NCBI RefSeq assembly: GCF_037482405.1
Contig: NZ_JBBHZZ010000008.1
Span: forward strand, 62,001 to 126,000
DNA from: Pseudokineococcus marinus
GTDB lineage: Bacteria > Actinomycetota > Actinomycetes > Actinomycetales > Quadrisphaeraceae
Direction of reading: 5' to 3'
Length of the DNA stretch: 64,000 nt
Part shown: positions 22,242 to 30,678 of the stretch, piece after piece
How the letters are laid out: each line of letters starts with the position of its first letter
How positions within the stretch are numbered: the first letter of the stretch is position 1
Notes under the pieces: generated by a model
What the model was told of the DNA's origin: nothing
What the model saw: only the letters and a program-made list of their open reading frames with translations
Database searches by the model: none
Program-made: the position numbers and the translations under genes

Positions 22242-24860
22242 TCAGGAGGCGACGTCCTCCTGCTCCTGCACCTCCTGGGCGGCGTCGCGCACGTGGCCCC
22301 AGCCCGGGGCGAGGGCGGCGGCCCGACGGCAGGACAGGACGAGGCTGGCCTCGCGGGCGATCCCCTGGCCGGCGATGTCGAAGGCCGTCCCGTGGTCGAC
22401 CGACACGCGGACGACCGGCAGGCCGACGGTGATGTTGACGCCGTCGTCGCCGTAGACCGCCTTGAAGGGCGCGTGGCCCTGGTCGTGGTAGCAGACGACG
22501 ACGAACTCCCACCGGCCCTTCACCGCCGCGGGGATGAGGGCGTCGGCGGGCAGCGGGCCGTGGGCGTTGACGCCCCGCTCCTGCGCTCGGCGCACGGCGG
22601 GCTCGAGGACGTCGGCGTCCTCGTCGCCGAAGATCCGGTTCTCGCCCGCGTGCGGGTTGAGCCCGGCGACGCCGATGCGCTCGCCCGGGCGCCCGAGGGC
22701 GCGGCTGAAGGCGTCGACGAGGGTGAGGACGGCGTCGGTGCGCTCGGGGGTGACGTCCTCGATGGCCTGGCGCAGCGAGACGTGCGTCGTGAGGTGGAAG
22801 AGGTAGAGGTCCCCGGCGGACAGCACGAGGCTGAAGTCCTCGACGCCGAACTCGTGGGCCAGCAGCTCGGTGTGGCCGGGGAAGGCGTGCCCGCCGGCGT
22901 GCATGGCGGCCTTGTTGAGGGGCGCCGTGACGATGCCGTCGACCTCCCCGGCCTTCGCGAGGTCGCACGCCGCGACGACGAAGCGGTACGCCGCGTCGCC
23001 GGCCACGGGGCTCAGCTCACCCACGGTGACCTCCGGCAGGGGGTCGCCGACCTGCACGACCTCGACGACGCCGGGCGCGTTCGTCGCGTCCCGCGGCCGC
23101 TCGAGCACGCGGACGGCGTCCGGGTCGCCGCCGACGTCGCGCACCGCGCGGCGCATGACGCCCGCGTCGCCGAGCACGACGGGCACGCACTCGGCGCGCA
23201 GGTCGTCGTGGCCGAGCAGCGTCTTGGCGGTGATCTCGGGGCCGATGCCGGCGACGTCGCCGATGGTGACGGCGAGGACGGGGACGTCCATGGGGGCTCC
23301 TCCTGGGGTGGGCCGCGAACGGGGCTCGGGGGCGGCGTCGTGCTGGTGGTCTGTGTGCTGGTGGTCTGTGTGCTGCTGGTCGGCGGGATCGGTCGAGGCG
23401 GGCTCGTCGCCGCGGCGCGCGCCGCGCAGGCGGTCGACGACCTCGACGAGCGTGCCCGGCTCGCCGAAGCCGCCGGCCTTGCTGGCGAAGGGCAGCCCGG
23501 CGGCGCGGCCGCCGACGAGGACGCCGGCGGGCACGCCCTCCGCGAGCGCCGCCCGCACCTCGAGCCCCGTGGATCCCCAGCGCTCGAGCAGCGCGGCGGC
23601 GCCGTCCCCGCCGACGGCGACGACGGCCGCGGCTCCCGCCCCGCCGTGGACCCGGTCGTGGAGGCGGTCGTGGAGCCGCTCGAGGAGGGCAGCGGTGCCG
23701 GTGGCCACCCGGGCGGCGCTGCGGCGCGCGGACGGCGCCGCGCCGTCGGCGGACGGCTCGGGCGCGAGCACGACGACGACGTCGGCGTCCGGCACCGCGG
23801 GGTCGCCCGCCCCGGCGCCGCCGCGCCCACCGCCGGTGAGGTCGTCGGCGGACGGCCGCACGACGACGGTGCCCGGCCGGGCGGCGAGGCGTTCCATCTG
23901 CTCGCGCGCCACCGGGTGGAGCGACGTGACGAGGACGAGCACCGGCCCGTCGGCGCCCCGTTCGGCCGGGGCGCCCGCGTCGTGGGCTCGCTCCTCCAGG
24001 CCCCGCGCGTCGCCCGGGTCGCCCGCGGGGGTCGGACCGCGCCAGAGCCGGGCGACGGGCTGCGCGAGCCCCGCCGACCCGACGGGCAGGGCCCGCCCGT
24101 CGCAGCGGACGAGCGCCCGGGCGACGACGTCGAGCGCGGCGTCGTCGTCCGCGTCGACGGTGAGCAGGCGGTGCCCGCCGTCGGCCGCAGCGAGCAGGGC
24201 CGCGGCCAGCGCCGCGGCGGCCGTGTCGACGTCGTCGGCGGCGCCGGGCTGCTCCGGCGCGGTGCTCGCGAGCGCCTCCGGGGCCGTGCTCGCGAGCGCC
24301 TCCGGCGCGGGCACGTGGTGGGCCCCGGGCAGCAGCTCGGCGAGGACGGACGTGCGCACGGGCGTCACCGGGTCGGACCCCGCGGGCCCCTCCTCGAGGG
24401 GCCGCCCGCGCACGAGGGCGCGGCCGCCGGTGACGGTGCGGCCCATCGCCGGGTAGGCGGGGCAGACGACGGCGAAGCCGTCGGGGCGCGCGGCGACCCA
24501 GGCGGCGAGCGCGCCCTCGACCTGGTCGGCCACGGAGCCGCGGAGGGTCGAGTCGACCTTGAGGTAGACGCGCGGCGTGCCTGCGCCGAGCAGCGCCGCG
24601 ACCCGTCGGCGCACCACCTCGCGCGCCACCGCCGGGGCGGCGGCGCGGACGTCGGTGCTCGTCGCGAGGACGCACGGGTCGTCGCCGTCGGGGGCCGCGG
24701 CCGTGCCGGCGTCCGCGCCGACCGCCAGCAGCGTGCGCCAGCCGAGGTCGGCGAAGCGGACCGCGCTGTCGCCGGCGCCCGTGAGGTCGTCCGCCACGAG
24801 CGCGGCGTCCCACGGGCGGCCGGGCAGGTCCGCCCTGGGAGCGGTGGGGGCGTCCGTCAC
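22242..24860 (-). CDS. fused DUF1537 four-carbon acid-sugar kinase and PdxA-family 4-phosphate dehydrogenase
   Basis: One uninterrupted 872-codon frame holds two enzymes. Residues 1 to about 480 are a DUF1537 kinase (ALVADDLTGAGDSAV near the N-terminus, VGSAGLA in the middle, SKAGGFGEPGTL near its end). Residues 524-872 are a complete 349-aa PdxA-type dehydrogenase with metal ligands in GHAFPGHTELL, CYHDQGHAPFKA and SVDHGTAFD. A low-complexity His/Gln linker joins them. Known pairs (DtnK/PdxA2) phosphorylate D-threonate and oxidise it to dihydroxyacetone phosphate and CO2, so this is probably D-threonate or D-erythronate catabolism. An internal ATG at 23291 has AGGAGGAG five bases upstream, so free PdxA may also be made. 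GTG 24860 overlaps the permease stop. Confidence 0.88.
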   Translation of the reverse strand: MTDAPTAPRADLPGRPWDAALVADDLTGAGDSAVRFADLGWRTLLAVGADAGTAAAPDGDDPCVLATSTDVRAAAPAVAREVVRRRVAALLGAGTPRVYLKVDSTLRGSVADQVEGALAAWVAARPDGFAVVCPAYPAMGRTVTGGRALVRGRPLEEGPAGSDPVTPVRTSVLAELLPGAHHVPAPEALASTAPEALASTAPEQPGAADDVDTAAAALAAALLAAADGGHRLLTVDADDDAALDVVARALVRCDGRALPVGSAGLAQPVARLWRGPTPAGDPGDARGLEERAHDAGAPAERGADGPVLVLVTSLHPVAREQMERLAARPGTVVVRPSADDLTGGGRGGAGAGDPAVPDADVVVVLAPEPSADGAAPSARRSAARVATGTAALLERLHDRLHDRVHGGAGAAAVVAVGGDGAAALLERWGSTGLEVRAALAEGVPAGVLVGGRAAGLPFASKAGGFGEPGTLVEVVDRLRGARRGDEPASTDPADQQHTDHQHTDHQHDAAPEPRSRPTPGGAPMDVPVLAVTIGDVAGIGPEITAKTLLGHDDLRAECVPVVLGDAGVMRRAVRDVGGDPDAVRVLERPRDATNAPGVVEVVQVGDPLPEVTVGELSPVAGDAAYRFVVAACDLAKAGEVDGIVTAPLNKAAMHAGGHAFPGHTELLAHEFGVEDFSLVLSAGDLYLFHLTTHVSLRQAIEDVTPERTDAVLTLVDAFSRALGRPGERIGVAGLNPHAGENRIFGDEDADVLEPAVRRAQERGVNAHGPLPADALIPAAVKGRWEFVVVCYHDQGHAPFKAVYGDDGVNITVGLPVVRVSVDHGTAFDIAGQGIAREASLVLSCRRAAALAPGWGHVRDAAQEVQEQEDVAS
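23341..23383. repeat. 15-bp tandem repeat in the kinase-PdxA linker
   Basis: CTGGTGGTCTGTGTG is repeated twice with a partial third copy (+ strand). It encodes alternating D-H-Q-H-T residues in the linker between the two enzymes. The period keeps frame, so length could vary without breaking the fusion. Confidence 0.75.
24262..24309. repeat. 24-bp in-frame tandem duplication inside the kinase domain
   Basis: Two nearly identical 24-bp units (24262-24285 and 24286-24309, differing only in their last few bases) encode a doubled EALASTAP octapeptide in a variable loop of the DUF1537 domain. Confidence 0.75.
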
Positions 24861-25897
24861 AGGCCCGTCCCCCGGCCCTCGTCCACGGGGCCCGTCCCGG
24901 CGTCGGCCGTGCTCGAGGACTCGTCGAGGGCGCCGGCGCGCTTGAGGACGAGGGAGGCGAGCACGGGCGCGAGGATGGCCGTCACGAGCACGGAGGCCGC
25001 GACCTGCGCCGTCGCCGTCCCCACGTACTGCTCGAAGCGCGGGTCCGCCGCCGCGACGATCGCAGGCGTGGCGATCGCGTTGCCCGCCGTCGTGCCCGCG
25101 GCGAAGCCGACGCCGGACTTCGCGCCGCGGCGCAGGAGGAAGCGCCAGCCGACGTAGACCAGCGCGCCCGTCACCGGGGCGACGACGAGGCCGAGGGCGA
25201 GGCCGGACAGGCCGCCGGTGACGACCGACCCGAGGTCGATGCCCGTCCCGAGCGCGAAGGCGAAGAAGGGGATGACGATGTTCGGGACGGGCTTGAGGAC
25301 GTCACGCCACTGGGCGTCGAGGTTGCCGACGAGCACGCCGAGCAGGAAGGGCACGATCGCGCCGACGAGGGCGAGCAGCGGGATGTCGCCGAGGCCCGAG
25401 GCGCCGAGGAAGAGCAGCGTGAGGAAGGGCCCGTCGTTGACGGCGGAGGCGATGTACGCGCCGCGGTCGCGGGCGTCGCCGTAGCGGCCCGTGAAGGCGA
25501 GCCAGAGCCCGCCGTTGCTGTTGTCGAAGGAGGCCAGCAGCGCCAGGATCGAGATCCCGAGGATGCCGTCGAGCCCCACCACCGAGCCGAGCGCGACGAC
25601 GACGGACGCCGGGATGAGGCTCTTCATGAGCAGCGCGACCCCGGCGTGCGCGAGCACCGGCCCGCTCGTCGCGCCCGTCACCTGCGTGCCGGTCATGAAG
25701 ATCAGCAGGCCGATGAGGGGCAGCGCGCTGTCCTGGAACAGCGCCGTCGTGAAGCTGCCGATGCCGAGGGCGCCCGGGGCGAAGGTGCCCACGACCGACC
25801 CGAGCACGAGCGGCACGAGCATGAGCCCGCCGGGGATGCGGTTCATCGTCGCGAACATCGGCACCCGCGACCGGGGGGCGCTCTGCGTCTGGGACAC
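24857..25897 (-). CDS. KdgT-type 2-keto-3-deoxygluconate permease family transporter
   Basis: A 346-aa membrane transporter with about ten hydrophobic segments. MNRIPGGLMLVPLVLGSVV at the start and ALLASFDNSNGGLWLAFTGRYG and AVNDGPFLTLL in the middle are signatures of the KdgT family, which imports sugar acids by proton symport. It is first in the operon with the kinase-PdxA fusion, which makes a C4 sugar acid such as threonate the likely cargo. GTG 25897 was picked because GGAGGT lies seven bases upstream; a Met 17 codons later is the alternative. A palindromic operator sits 43 bp before the start. Confidence 0.88.
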   Translation of the reverse strand: MSQTQSAPRSRVPMFATMNRIPGGLMLVPLVLGSVVGTFAPGALGIGSFTTALFQDSALPLIGLLIFMTGTQVTGATSGPVLAHAGVALLMKSLIPASVVVALGSVVGLDGILGISILALLASFDNSNGGLWLAFTGRYGDARDRGAYIASAVNDGPFLTLLFLGASGLGDIPLLALVGAIVPFLLGVLVGNLDAQWRDVLKPVPNIVIPFFAFALGTGIDLGSVVTGGLSGLALGLVVAPVTGALVYVGWRFLLRRGAKSGVGFAAGTTAGNAIATPAIVAAADPRFEQYVGTATAQVAASVLVTAILAPVLASLVLKRAGALDESSSTADAGTGPVDEGRGTGL

Positions 25898-25939
25898 CTG
25901 GTCCACCTCCACGACGCACACCTGCGGGCGCCGGATCGT

Positions 25940-25970
25940 CACCTGTACGGACGACCTGTCCGTACAGGTG
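25940..25970. promoter_or_regulatory. 31-bp palindromic operator upstream of the acid-sugar operon
   Basis: CACCTGTACGGA (25940-25951) and TCCGTACAGGTG (25959-25970) are perfect inverted repeats with a 7-bp spacer; the spacer CGACCTG adds a third ACCTGT half-site. It lies 43 bp before the permease start on the - strand. The symmetry and position suit a dimeric GntR/UTRA protein, encoded at the end of the same operon. Confidence 0.75.
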
Positions 25971-26052
25971 GGTACTGTGGACCTGGCGGCCGGTGCGGAG
26001 CAACCCCCGTGGCACCGCACCGGTCGCCCTCCACGTCGGGCTGCCGCCGTCC

Positions 26053-26097
26053 GGGCCCAGCCTTCAGGGCCCAGCCTTCAGGGCCCAGCCGTCAGGG
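26053..26097. repeat. 15-bp tandem repeat, three copies
   Basis: GGGCCCAGCCTTCAG is repeated three times (the last copy has GTCAG) and runs into the stop codon of the photolyase gene (26092-26094). The last copy supplies the stop. Confidence 0.75.
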
Positions 26098-27627
26098 CGC
26101 CTCGCTGCCCCGCTCGCGCTCCTGGACGACGAGGTCCTCGAGGTCCTTGAGCCGGTGGCGGCCGTCGAGCGCGCGCTTCATGCGGAAGTTGCCCTCGAGG
26201 CGCTTGGCGTTCCGGTCCAGGAACCACCAGTAGCCGGCGGTGAACGGGCAGGCGTCCTCCCCCACGCGCACCGTCGGCTTGTAGCGGCAGCCGCGGCAGT
26301 GGTCGCTCATCCGGTTGATGTACGCGCCGCCCGAGGCGTAGGGCTTCGTCGCCATGAGCCCGCCGTCGGCGTGCTGGCTCATGCCGACGACGTTGGCCGC
26401 CATCACCCAGTCGTAGCCGTCGACGAAGCTCCGCTGGAACCAGCGCGTGAGCTCGCCCGGGTCCCACCCGCGCTGCAGGGCGTAGTTGCCGAGCACCATG
26501 AGGCGCGGGATGTGGTGGACCCACCCGCGGTCGCGCACCCCGCGCAGCGCGTGCGAGAGGCAGCGCGCCTCGACGGCGTCGGCGTCGAGGTCCCAGAACC
26601 ACTGCGGCAGCGGCTCGTGCGCCTCCAGGGCGTTGCGCCGCGTGTAGTCCGAGCCCGCGTACCAGTAGACGTGCCAGATGTAGTCGCGCCAGCCGATGAG
26701 CTGGCGCACGTACCCCTCGACGGACGCCAGCGGGGCGTCGCCGTCGCGGTAGGCGCGCTCTGCGCGGTCGACGCACTCGAGCGGGTCGAGCAGCCCCAGG
26801 TTCATCGGCGCGGAGAGCATGGAGTGGGCCATCCACTCGTCGCCCTCGAGGATGGCGTCCTCGTGCGGGCCGAAGGCGGGGAGCCGGTGGTCGACGAAGT
26901 CGTCGAGCGCGGCGAGCGCCTCCGTCCGGCTCGCCGCGAAGGCGCGCGGCCCGTCGCGCCCGACGAAGGAGACGTCGCCGTCGGCCTCCCAGCGGTCGAG
27001 GTCGGCGCGCACCTCCTCGTCGATCTCGTCCTCCTCGGGCATCCACGGGTGCGGCAGGCCGAGGTCGTCGGCGCCCTTGGGCGGGGGCTCGCGGTTCTCG
27101 TGGTCGAGGTTCCACTGCCCGCCGACCGGCTCGGCGCCGTCCATGAGGACGTCGTGGGCGCGGCGGGCGCGGCGGTAGAAGTCCTCCATGAGCAGCTGCC
27201 GCGTGCCGTCGGCCCAGCGCCGGAAGTCCTCCCGCGGCGTCGCGTAGCCCCGCGCCGGGAGCACCTCGACGGCCGGCAGGTCGCCCGATCCGTCGAGCGA
27301 GCGCACGAGGTCCTCGGCCTGGCGCGACGTCGGTGAGCAGACCGACAGCGGCAGCGCCTTCTTCGGCAGCCTCGCGAGGCCCTCGCCGTAGGTGTCGGTG
27401 CGCAGGTAGGTGCAGCGGTCACCGAGCTCGGCGGCGCGGTGACGCATCGCCGAGAGGATGAGGTGCGCCTTCTGCCGGTGGAAGCGGCGGCGCGTGAAGA
27501 CCTTCCGCGACTCGATGAGCACGACGGGCTGCTCGCCGTCGTCGCCCGGGCTCTCCGTGTCGCCGAGGAAGTGCGGGCCCAGCTGGTCGCCGAACAGCCA
27601 GCGGGTGGGGCCGGGAGTGGTCGCCAT
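26092..27627 (-). CDS. FeS-type bacterial (6-4) photolyase (cryptochrome/photolyase family)
   Basis: Light-driven DNA repair flavoprotein of the FeS-BCP/CryPro group. The 511-aa protein has the short N-terminal antenna domain (TRWLFGDQLGPHF), then the all-helical FAD domain. The four [4Fe-4S] cysteines are visible at C356, C444, C447 and C460; the 88-residue spacing and CxxC-x12-C pattern match the Agrobacterium PhrB enzyme. HHIPRLMVLGNYAL and WVMAANVVGMSQHADGG are further hallmarks. ATG 27627 gives a standard N-terminus. It probably repairs (6-4) photoproducts, using FAD and a lumazine-type antenna (family knowledge). It is divergent from a damaged membrane-protein gene. Confidence 0.95.
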   Translation of the reverse strand: MATTPGPTRWLFGDQLGPHFLGDTESPGDDGEQPVVLIESRKVFTRRRFHRQKAHLILSAMRHRAAELGDRCTYLRTDTYGEGLARLPKKALPLSVCSPTSRQAEDLVRSLDGSGDLPAVEVLPARGYATPREDFRRWADGTRQLLMEDFYRRARRAHDVLMDGAEPVGGQWNLDHENREPPPKGADDLGLPHPWMPEEDEIDEEVRADLDRWEADGDVSFVGRDGPRAFAASRTEALAALDDFVDHRLPAFGPHEDAILEGDEWMAHSMLSAPMNLGLLDPLECVDRAERAYRDGDAPLASVEGYVRQLIGWRDYIWHVYWYAGSDYTRRNALEAHEPLPQWFWDLDADAVEARCLSHALRGVRDRGWVHHIPRLMVLGNYALQRGWDPGELTRWFQRSFVDGYDWVMAANVVGMSQHADGGLMATKPYASGGAYINRMSDHCRGCRYKPTVRVGEDACPFTAGYWWFLDRNAKRLEGNFRMKRALDGRHRLKDLEDLVVQERERGSEAP

Positions 27628-27693
27628 GCGGCGATGCTGTGGCAGGTGGCCGTGGGACGCCCGTCGACCCGCGCGCGAGGGCACGATGCCGGG

Positions 27694-28235
27694 GTGACGA
27701 CGGCCTCCGCGAAGACGCGACGACGGTCCGGGCGCTTCCGCGTCGGCCTCGCCCTCGCGCTCGGCGTCGTCCTCCTGTGGTGCCTGCTGCTCCTCCTCGT
27801 GCTCGACCCGATGACCACGGTCTCGACGGACCTCGCCGCGCTCTACGGCGACCCGCTCCGCGGCGGTGCGGCGGTCGCCGTCGTCACGGCGGTGCTCGGC
27901 GGGGTCGCCGCGGGGACGTGGTCCTCGCCGTCGGCACGGACGCCGCGGTGGGCCGGGTGCCGTCGGCCGCGCGAGCGCGCCTCGTGCTCGCGGCGTCCGC
28001 GCTGGGCGCGCTCGGCGCCGTCGCGACGACCACGGGGGTGCTCGGCTTCCCGGTGGGCCTCGGGTTCTACAGCCGCGGCGAGGAGCTGGGCGTCGCGCCG
28101 CCGGGCGGGTCGTTGAGCACGGCGCTGGCGGTCACGTCGGGCGTCGGGGTGGCGGCGGTCGCCACCGGCGCCCTGCTGGCCCTCGTCGCCGTCGCCCTCC
28201 GCTGCCGCGGAGGTGGCTGCACGAGGACGGCGTAG
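27694..28235 (+). pseudogene. four-TM membrane protein gene with an apparent frameshift
   Basis: From GTG 27694 the reading frame encodes a coherent start with TM1 (VGLALALGVVLLWCLLLLLVL) and TM2 (VAVVTAVLGGVAAG). It then loses membrane character. The frame one base back (-1) takes over at about 27912-27915 (a GGGG run) with DVVLAVGTDAAVG, followed by TM3 (LVLAASALGALGAVATTTGV) and TM4 (VAAVATGALLALVAVAL), stopping at 28235. Both halves have near-total G/C at third positions in their own frame only. The intact product would be about 180 aa. Either the gene is broken or there is a one-base sequencing error in the G run. The function and family are not recognised. A hairpin overlaps its 3' end. 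Confidence 0.7.
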
Positions 28236-28259
28236 AGACCGTCGTGGTGCAGCCACCTC
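28210..28259. terminator. nested inverted repeat between convergent genes
   Basis: GAGGTGGCTGCAC (28210-28222) pairs exactly with GTGCAGCCACCTC (28247-28259); inside, GACGG (28226-28230) pairs with CCGTC (28239-28243). It ends 4 bp before the stop of the winged-helix gene and covers the stop of the frameshifted gene, so it likely terminates both. Confidence 0.75.
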
Positions 28260-28262
28260 GGC

Positions 28263-29435
28263 TCAGGCGGGGCCGACGAGCAGCCCCACGTCGTCGGCCC
28301 CGCGCGCGAGCGCCACGCGCCGGGCCTCGTCCTCCAGGGCGGCGCGCACGCCCCCGGGCTGGTCGAGGAAGAGCGAGGCCGTGACGTCGTCCCGCCGTCC
28401 GGCCGCGCGCCGCGGCCCGGCCTTCGCGCGCCACGTGCCGACGACCTCGGTGCCGGCGAGCACGGCGCCCGGGTTCCCCAGCATCCGCCACACCTCCCGA
28501 CGGCGGGCGGGCTCCGGCACCGTGACGGCGCGGTCGCGCGACTGCAGCCACGGGTCGCCGGGCGGGAGGAGACGGACGGTCCCGGCGGCGCGCGCCTCGA
28601 CGTCCGGGTCCTCGAGGAGGGCCACGAGCGACGGCGTGGCGAGCGTCGCCCGGCCGTCGACCTCCACCGGCAGGAGGTCGTCCGGCAGCACGGCGCGCAG
28701 GACGCGGGCGGAGGTGCCGACGAGCGCCGCGAGGTCGCCCGGCGCGACGGGGCCGTGGAGGTCGACGAGCCGGCGCAGCAGGCCGGACAGGGCCCGGGGG
28801 GCGGGGACGCCGAGGTCCTCGGGCCAGTCCGGGGTCGACCGCAGCAGGAGGGCCCGGGCCGACGTGTCGAGCACCAGTCCGGCCTGGAGGCCGGCGGGCT
28901 GGAAGGTCAGGGCGGAGAGGTGCTGGGCGTCGCACGAGGCGCACCAGTGGGTGAGCGACGCGGGCACGCGGTCGCTCGCGCCTCGGCTGAGGTCCCCCTT
29001 CGCCACCACGCCCCCGTGCTCGGCGACGACGGCGCGCACGGCCGCGGTGACGAGCCGCCACGCCTCGAGCCCGAGGTCCCGCCCACCGGCCGCCTGGGGG
29101 GAGGTGAGGCGCGCGCGGACGTCCTCGTCGGACACGGGGTGCACCGCCCGGGCGAGGGCGGGCAGGTCCTCGCGCCGGTGCGCGTGCGGCGCACCGCGCA
29201 GCGCCCACGCCGCCGGGAACGGACCGTCGGGGCGGCCGACGTCGGCCACGTCACCCTCCGCGCGCGCGGCGGCGGCCACGCGCGCCGAGCCGTAGGGGGT
29301 CTCGGCCAGCCCGACGTCGAGGACGGCGAGGTCGCGGACGGCCGGCACCCGGGCGTCGAGCTGCTGCGCGACGAGCCGGGCGGCCAGCGCGCGGGCACGG
29401 CTCGTGCGCACGACAGGGGCCGCCGGGCGCGCCAT
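28263..29435 (-). CDS. winged-helix DNA-binding (HTH_42/AlkZ-like) family protein
   Basis: A 390-aa protein of the actinobacterial winged-helix family related to AlkZ/YcaQ DNA glycosylases. These proteins have three tandem winged-helix folds; LARAVHPVSDEDVRARL, VVAKGDLSRG, GPVAPGDLAALVG and the late LLPPGDPWLQSRDR segment fit this family. In AlkZ a QxD/QxQ motif is catalytic. Here the corresponding residues look like QSRD, so glycosylase activity against DNA crosslinks is possible but not shown. ATG 29435 is used. It is divergent from an F420-type oxidoreductase gene 80 bp away. Confidence 0.8.
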   Translation of the reverse strand: MARPAAPVVRTSRARALAARLVAQQLDARVPAVRDLAVLDVGLAETPYGSARVAAAARAEGDVADVGRPDGPFPAAWALRGAPHAHRREDLPALARAVHPVSDEDVRARLTSPQAAGGRDLGLEAWRLVTAAVRAVVAEHGGVVAKGDLSRGASDRVPASLTHWCASCDAQHLSALTFQPAGLQAGLVLDTSARALLLRSTPDWPEDLGVPAPRALSGLLRRLVDLHGPVAPGDLAALVGTSARVLRAVLPDDLLPVEVDGRATLATPSLVALLEDPDVEARAAGTVRLLPPGDPWLQSRDRAVTVPEPARRREVWRMLGNPGAVLAGTEVVGTWRAKAGPRRAAGRRDDVTASLFLDQPGGVRAALEDEARRVALARGADDVGLLVGPA

Positions 29436-29515
29436 GCGGCGGAGCGTAGGACCGTCGCGGCGTCCGATGGCGCGTCGCGACGGCGCGGCACCGCCCGCGC
29501 CTTAGCGTCCGGTCC

Positions 29516-30499
29516 ATGCGCTTCGGACTCTTCGTGCCCCAGGGCTGGCGGCTGGACCTCGTGGGCGTCGAGCCCTCCGACCAGTGGGCGGTGATGAAGG
29601 GGCTCGCGCAGCGCGCCGACGCCGGGCCGTGGGAGTCGGTGTGGGTCTACGACCACGTGCACACGGTCCCAGTGCCCACCGAGGAGGCCACCCACGAGGC
29701 GTGGACGCTCATGGCGGCCTTCGCCGCCGTCACCGACCGCGTGCGCCTCGGGCAGATGTGCACCTGCATGGGCTACCGGAACCCCGCCTACCTCGCGAAG
29801 GTCGCGGCGACGGTCGACGTCGTCTCCGGCGGCCGGGTCGAGATGGGCATCGGCGCCGGCTGGTACGAGCACGAGTGGCGCGCCTACGGCTACGGGTTCC
29901 CGCGGGCCGGCGAGCGCCTCGCGATGCTCGAGGAGGGCGTCGAGGTCATGCGGCAGCTGTGGACCGACGGCGTCGCGACGCTCGACGGCGAGCACTACCA
30001 GGTGGACGGCGCGATCTGCCGCCCGCTGCCGCTGCAGGAGGGCGGCATCCCCTTCTGGATCGCCGGGGGCGGGGAGAAGAAGACCCTGAGGACGGCCGCG
30101 AAGTACGCCGGGTACACCAACTTCGACGGCTCGCCGGAGGGCTTCGCGCACAAGTCGTCGGTGCTCGAGGGCCACTGCCGCGACCTCGGCCGCGACTACG
30201 CCGAGATCACCCGCTCGGCCAACTACAACGTCGTCATCGGCCGCGACGAGGCCGAGGTGGCCGACCGCCTCGAGCAGGTCCGCGCCCGGGTCGCCTCCGT
30301 CGCGCCCGAGAAGGCCGACGAGGTGGTCGAGGGGCTGCGCTCCGGGCCCGCCGTCGGGACCCCCGAGCAGGTCGTCGAGAAGCTGCGCGAGGTCGGCGAC
30401 CTCGGCATGACGTACGCCATCACCTACTTCGCCGAGGCCGCCTACGACACGTCGGGCATCGAGCTCTTCGAGCGCGAGGTCGTGCCCGCCCTCGCCTGA
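29516..30499 (+). CDS. LLM class F420-dependent oxidoreductase (TIGR03560-like)
   Basis: A 327-aa TIM-barrel protein of the luciferase-like family that uses F420 or FMN. The opening MRFGLFVPQGWRLDL, then VWVYDHVHTVPVP, the GQMCTCMGYRNPAYLAK loop and VEMGIGAGWYEHEW are typical. The C-terminal GTPEQVVEKLREVGDLGMTY is the usual last strand. Substrate unknown. Preceded by a short divergent promoter region; followed by a 180-bp intergenic region with repeated inverted elements. Confidence 0.9.
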   Translation: MRFGLFVPQGWRLDLVGVEPSDQWAVMKGLAQRADAGPWESVWVYDHVHTVPVPTEEATHEAWTLMAAFAAVTDRVRLGQMCTCMGYRNPAYLAKVAATVDVVSGGRVEMGIGAGWYEHEWRAYGYGFPRAGERLAMLEEGVEVMRQLWTDGVATLDGEHYQVDGAICRPLPLQEGGIPFWIAGGGEKKTLRTAAKYAGYTNFDGSPEGFAHKSSVLEGHCRDLGRDYAEITRSANYNVVIGRDEAEVADRLEQVRARVASVAPEKADEVVEGLRSGPAVGTPEQVVEKLREVGDLGMTYAITYFAEAAYDTSGIELFEREVVPALA

Positions 30500-30527
30500 G
30501 CCCGCGCCCCACCTGGCACGTCCCCCA

Positions 30528-30638
30528 CCCCGCACTTCGTCGTCACTTCGCCCTCCTGACGCTTTCCATGCGGCGATGTGTCGACGAAGTGCGGGCATGA
30601 GGGCGCCCTCAGGGGCGTCGTGTCGACGAAGTGCGGGG
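30528..30638. repeat. three copies of a CGACGAAGTGCGGG element, one inverted
   Basis: CCCCGCACTTCGTCG (30528-30542) is the reverse complement of CGACGAAGTGCGGGG at 30624-30638; a third copy, CGACGAAGTGCGGG, is at 30582-30595. The first can therefore pair with either of the others. The array lies between convergent genes (LLM oxidoreductase and nifS) and may act as terminator. Confidence 0.8.
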
Positions 30639-30678
30639 TAGAGGTGCCCTGAGCGGCGGCGTGACGACGGGCGGGCGC

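Noticed and set aside
23291..23291. Treating kinase and PdxA as two ordinary adjacent genes
   Set aside because: There is no stop codon between them in the shared frame, so the kinase cannot end separately; the internal ATG with strong ribosome-binding site is noted as a possible second start instead.
23341..23383. Short tandem repeats considered as a CRISPR-like array (also 9192-9251 and 26053-26097)
   Set aside because: Units are 15 bp, directly abutting with no spacers, mostly in coding sequence and in frame; no cas genes are present.
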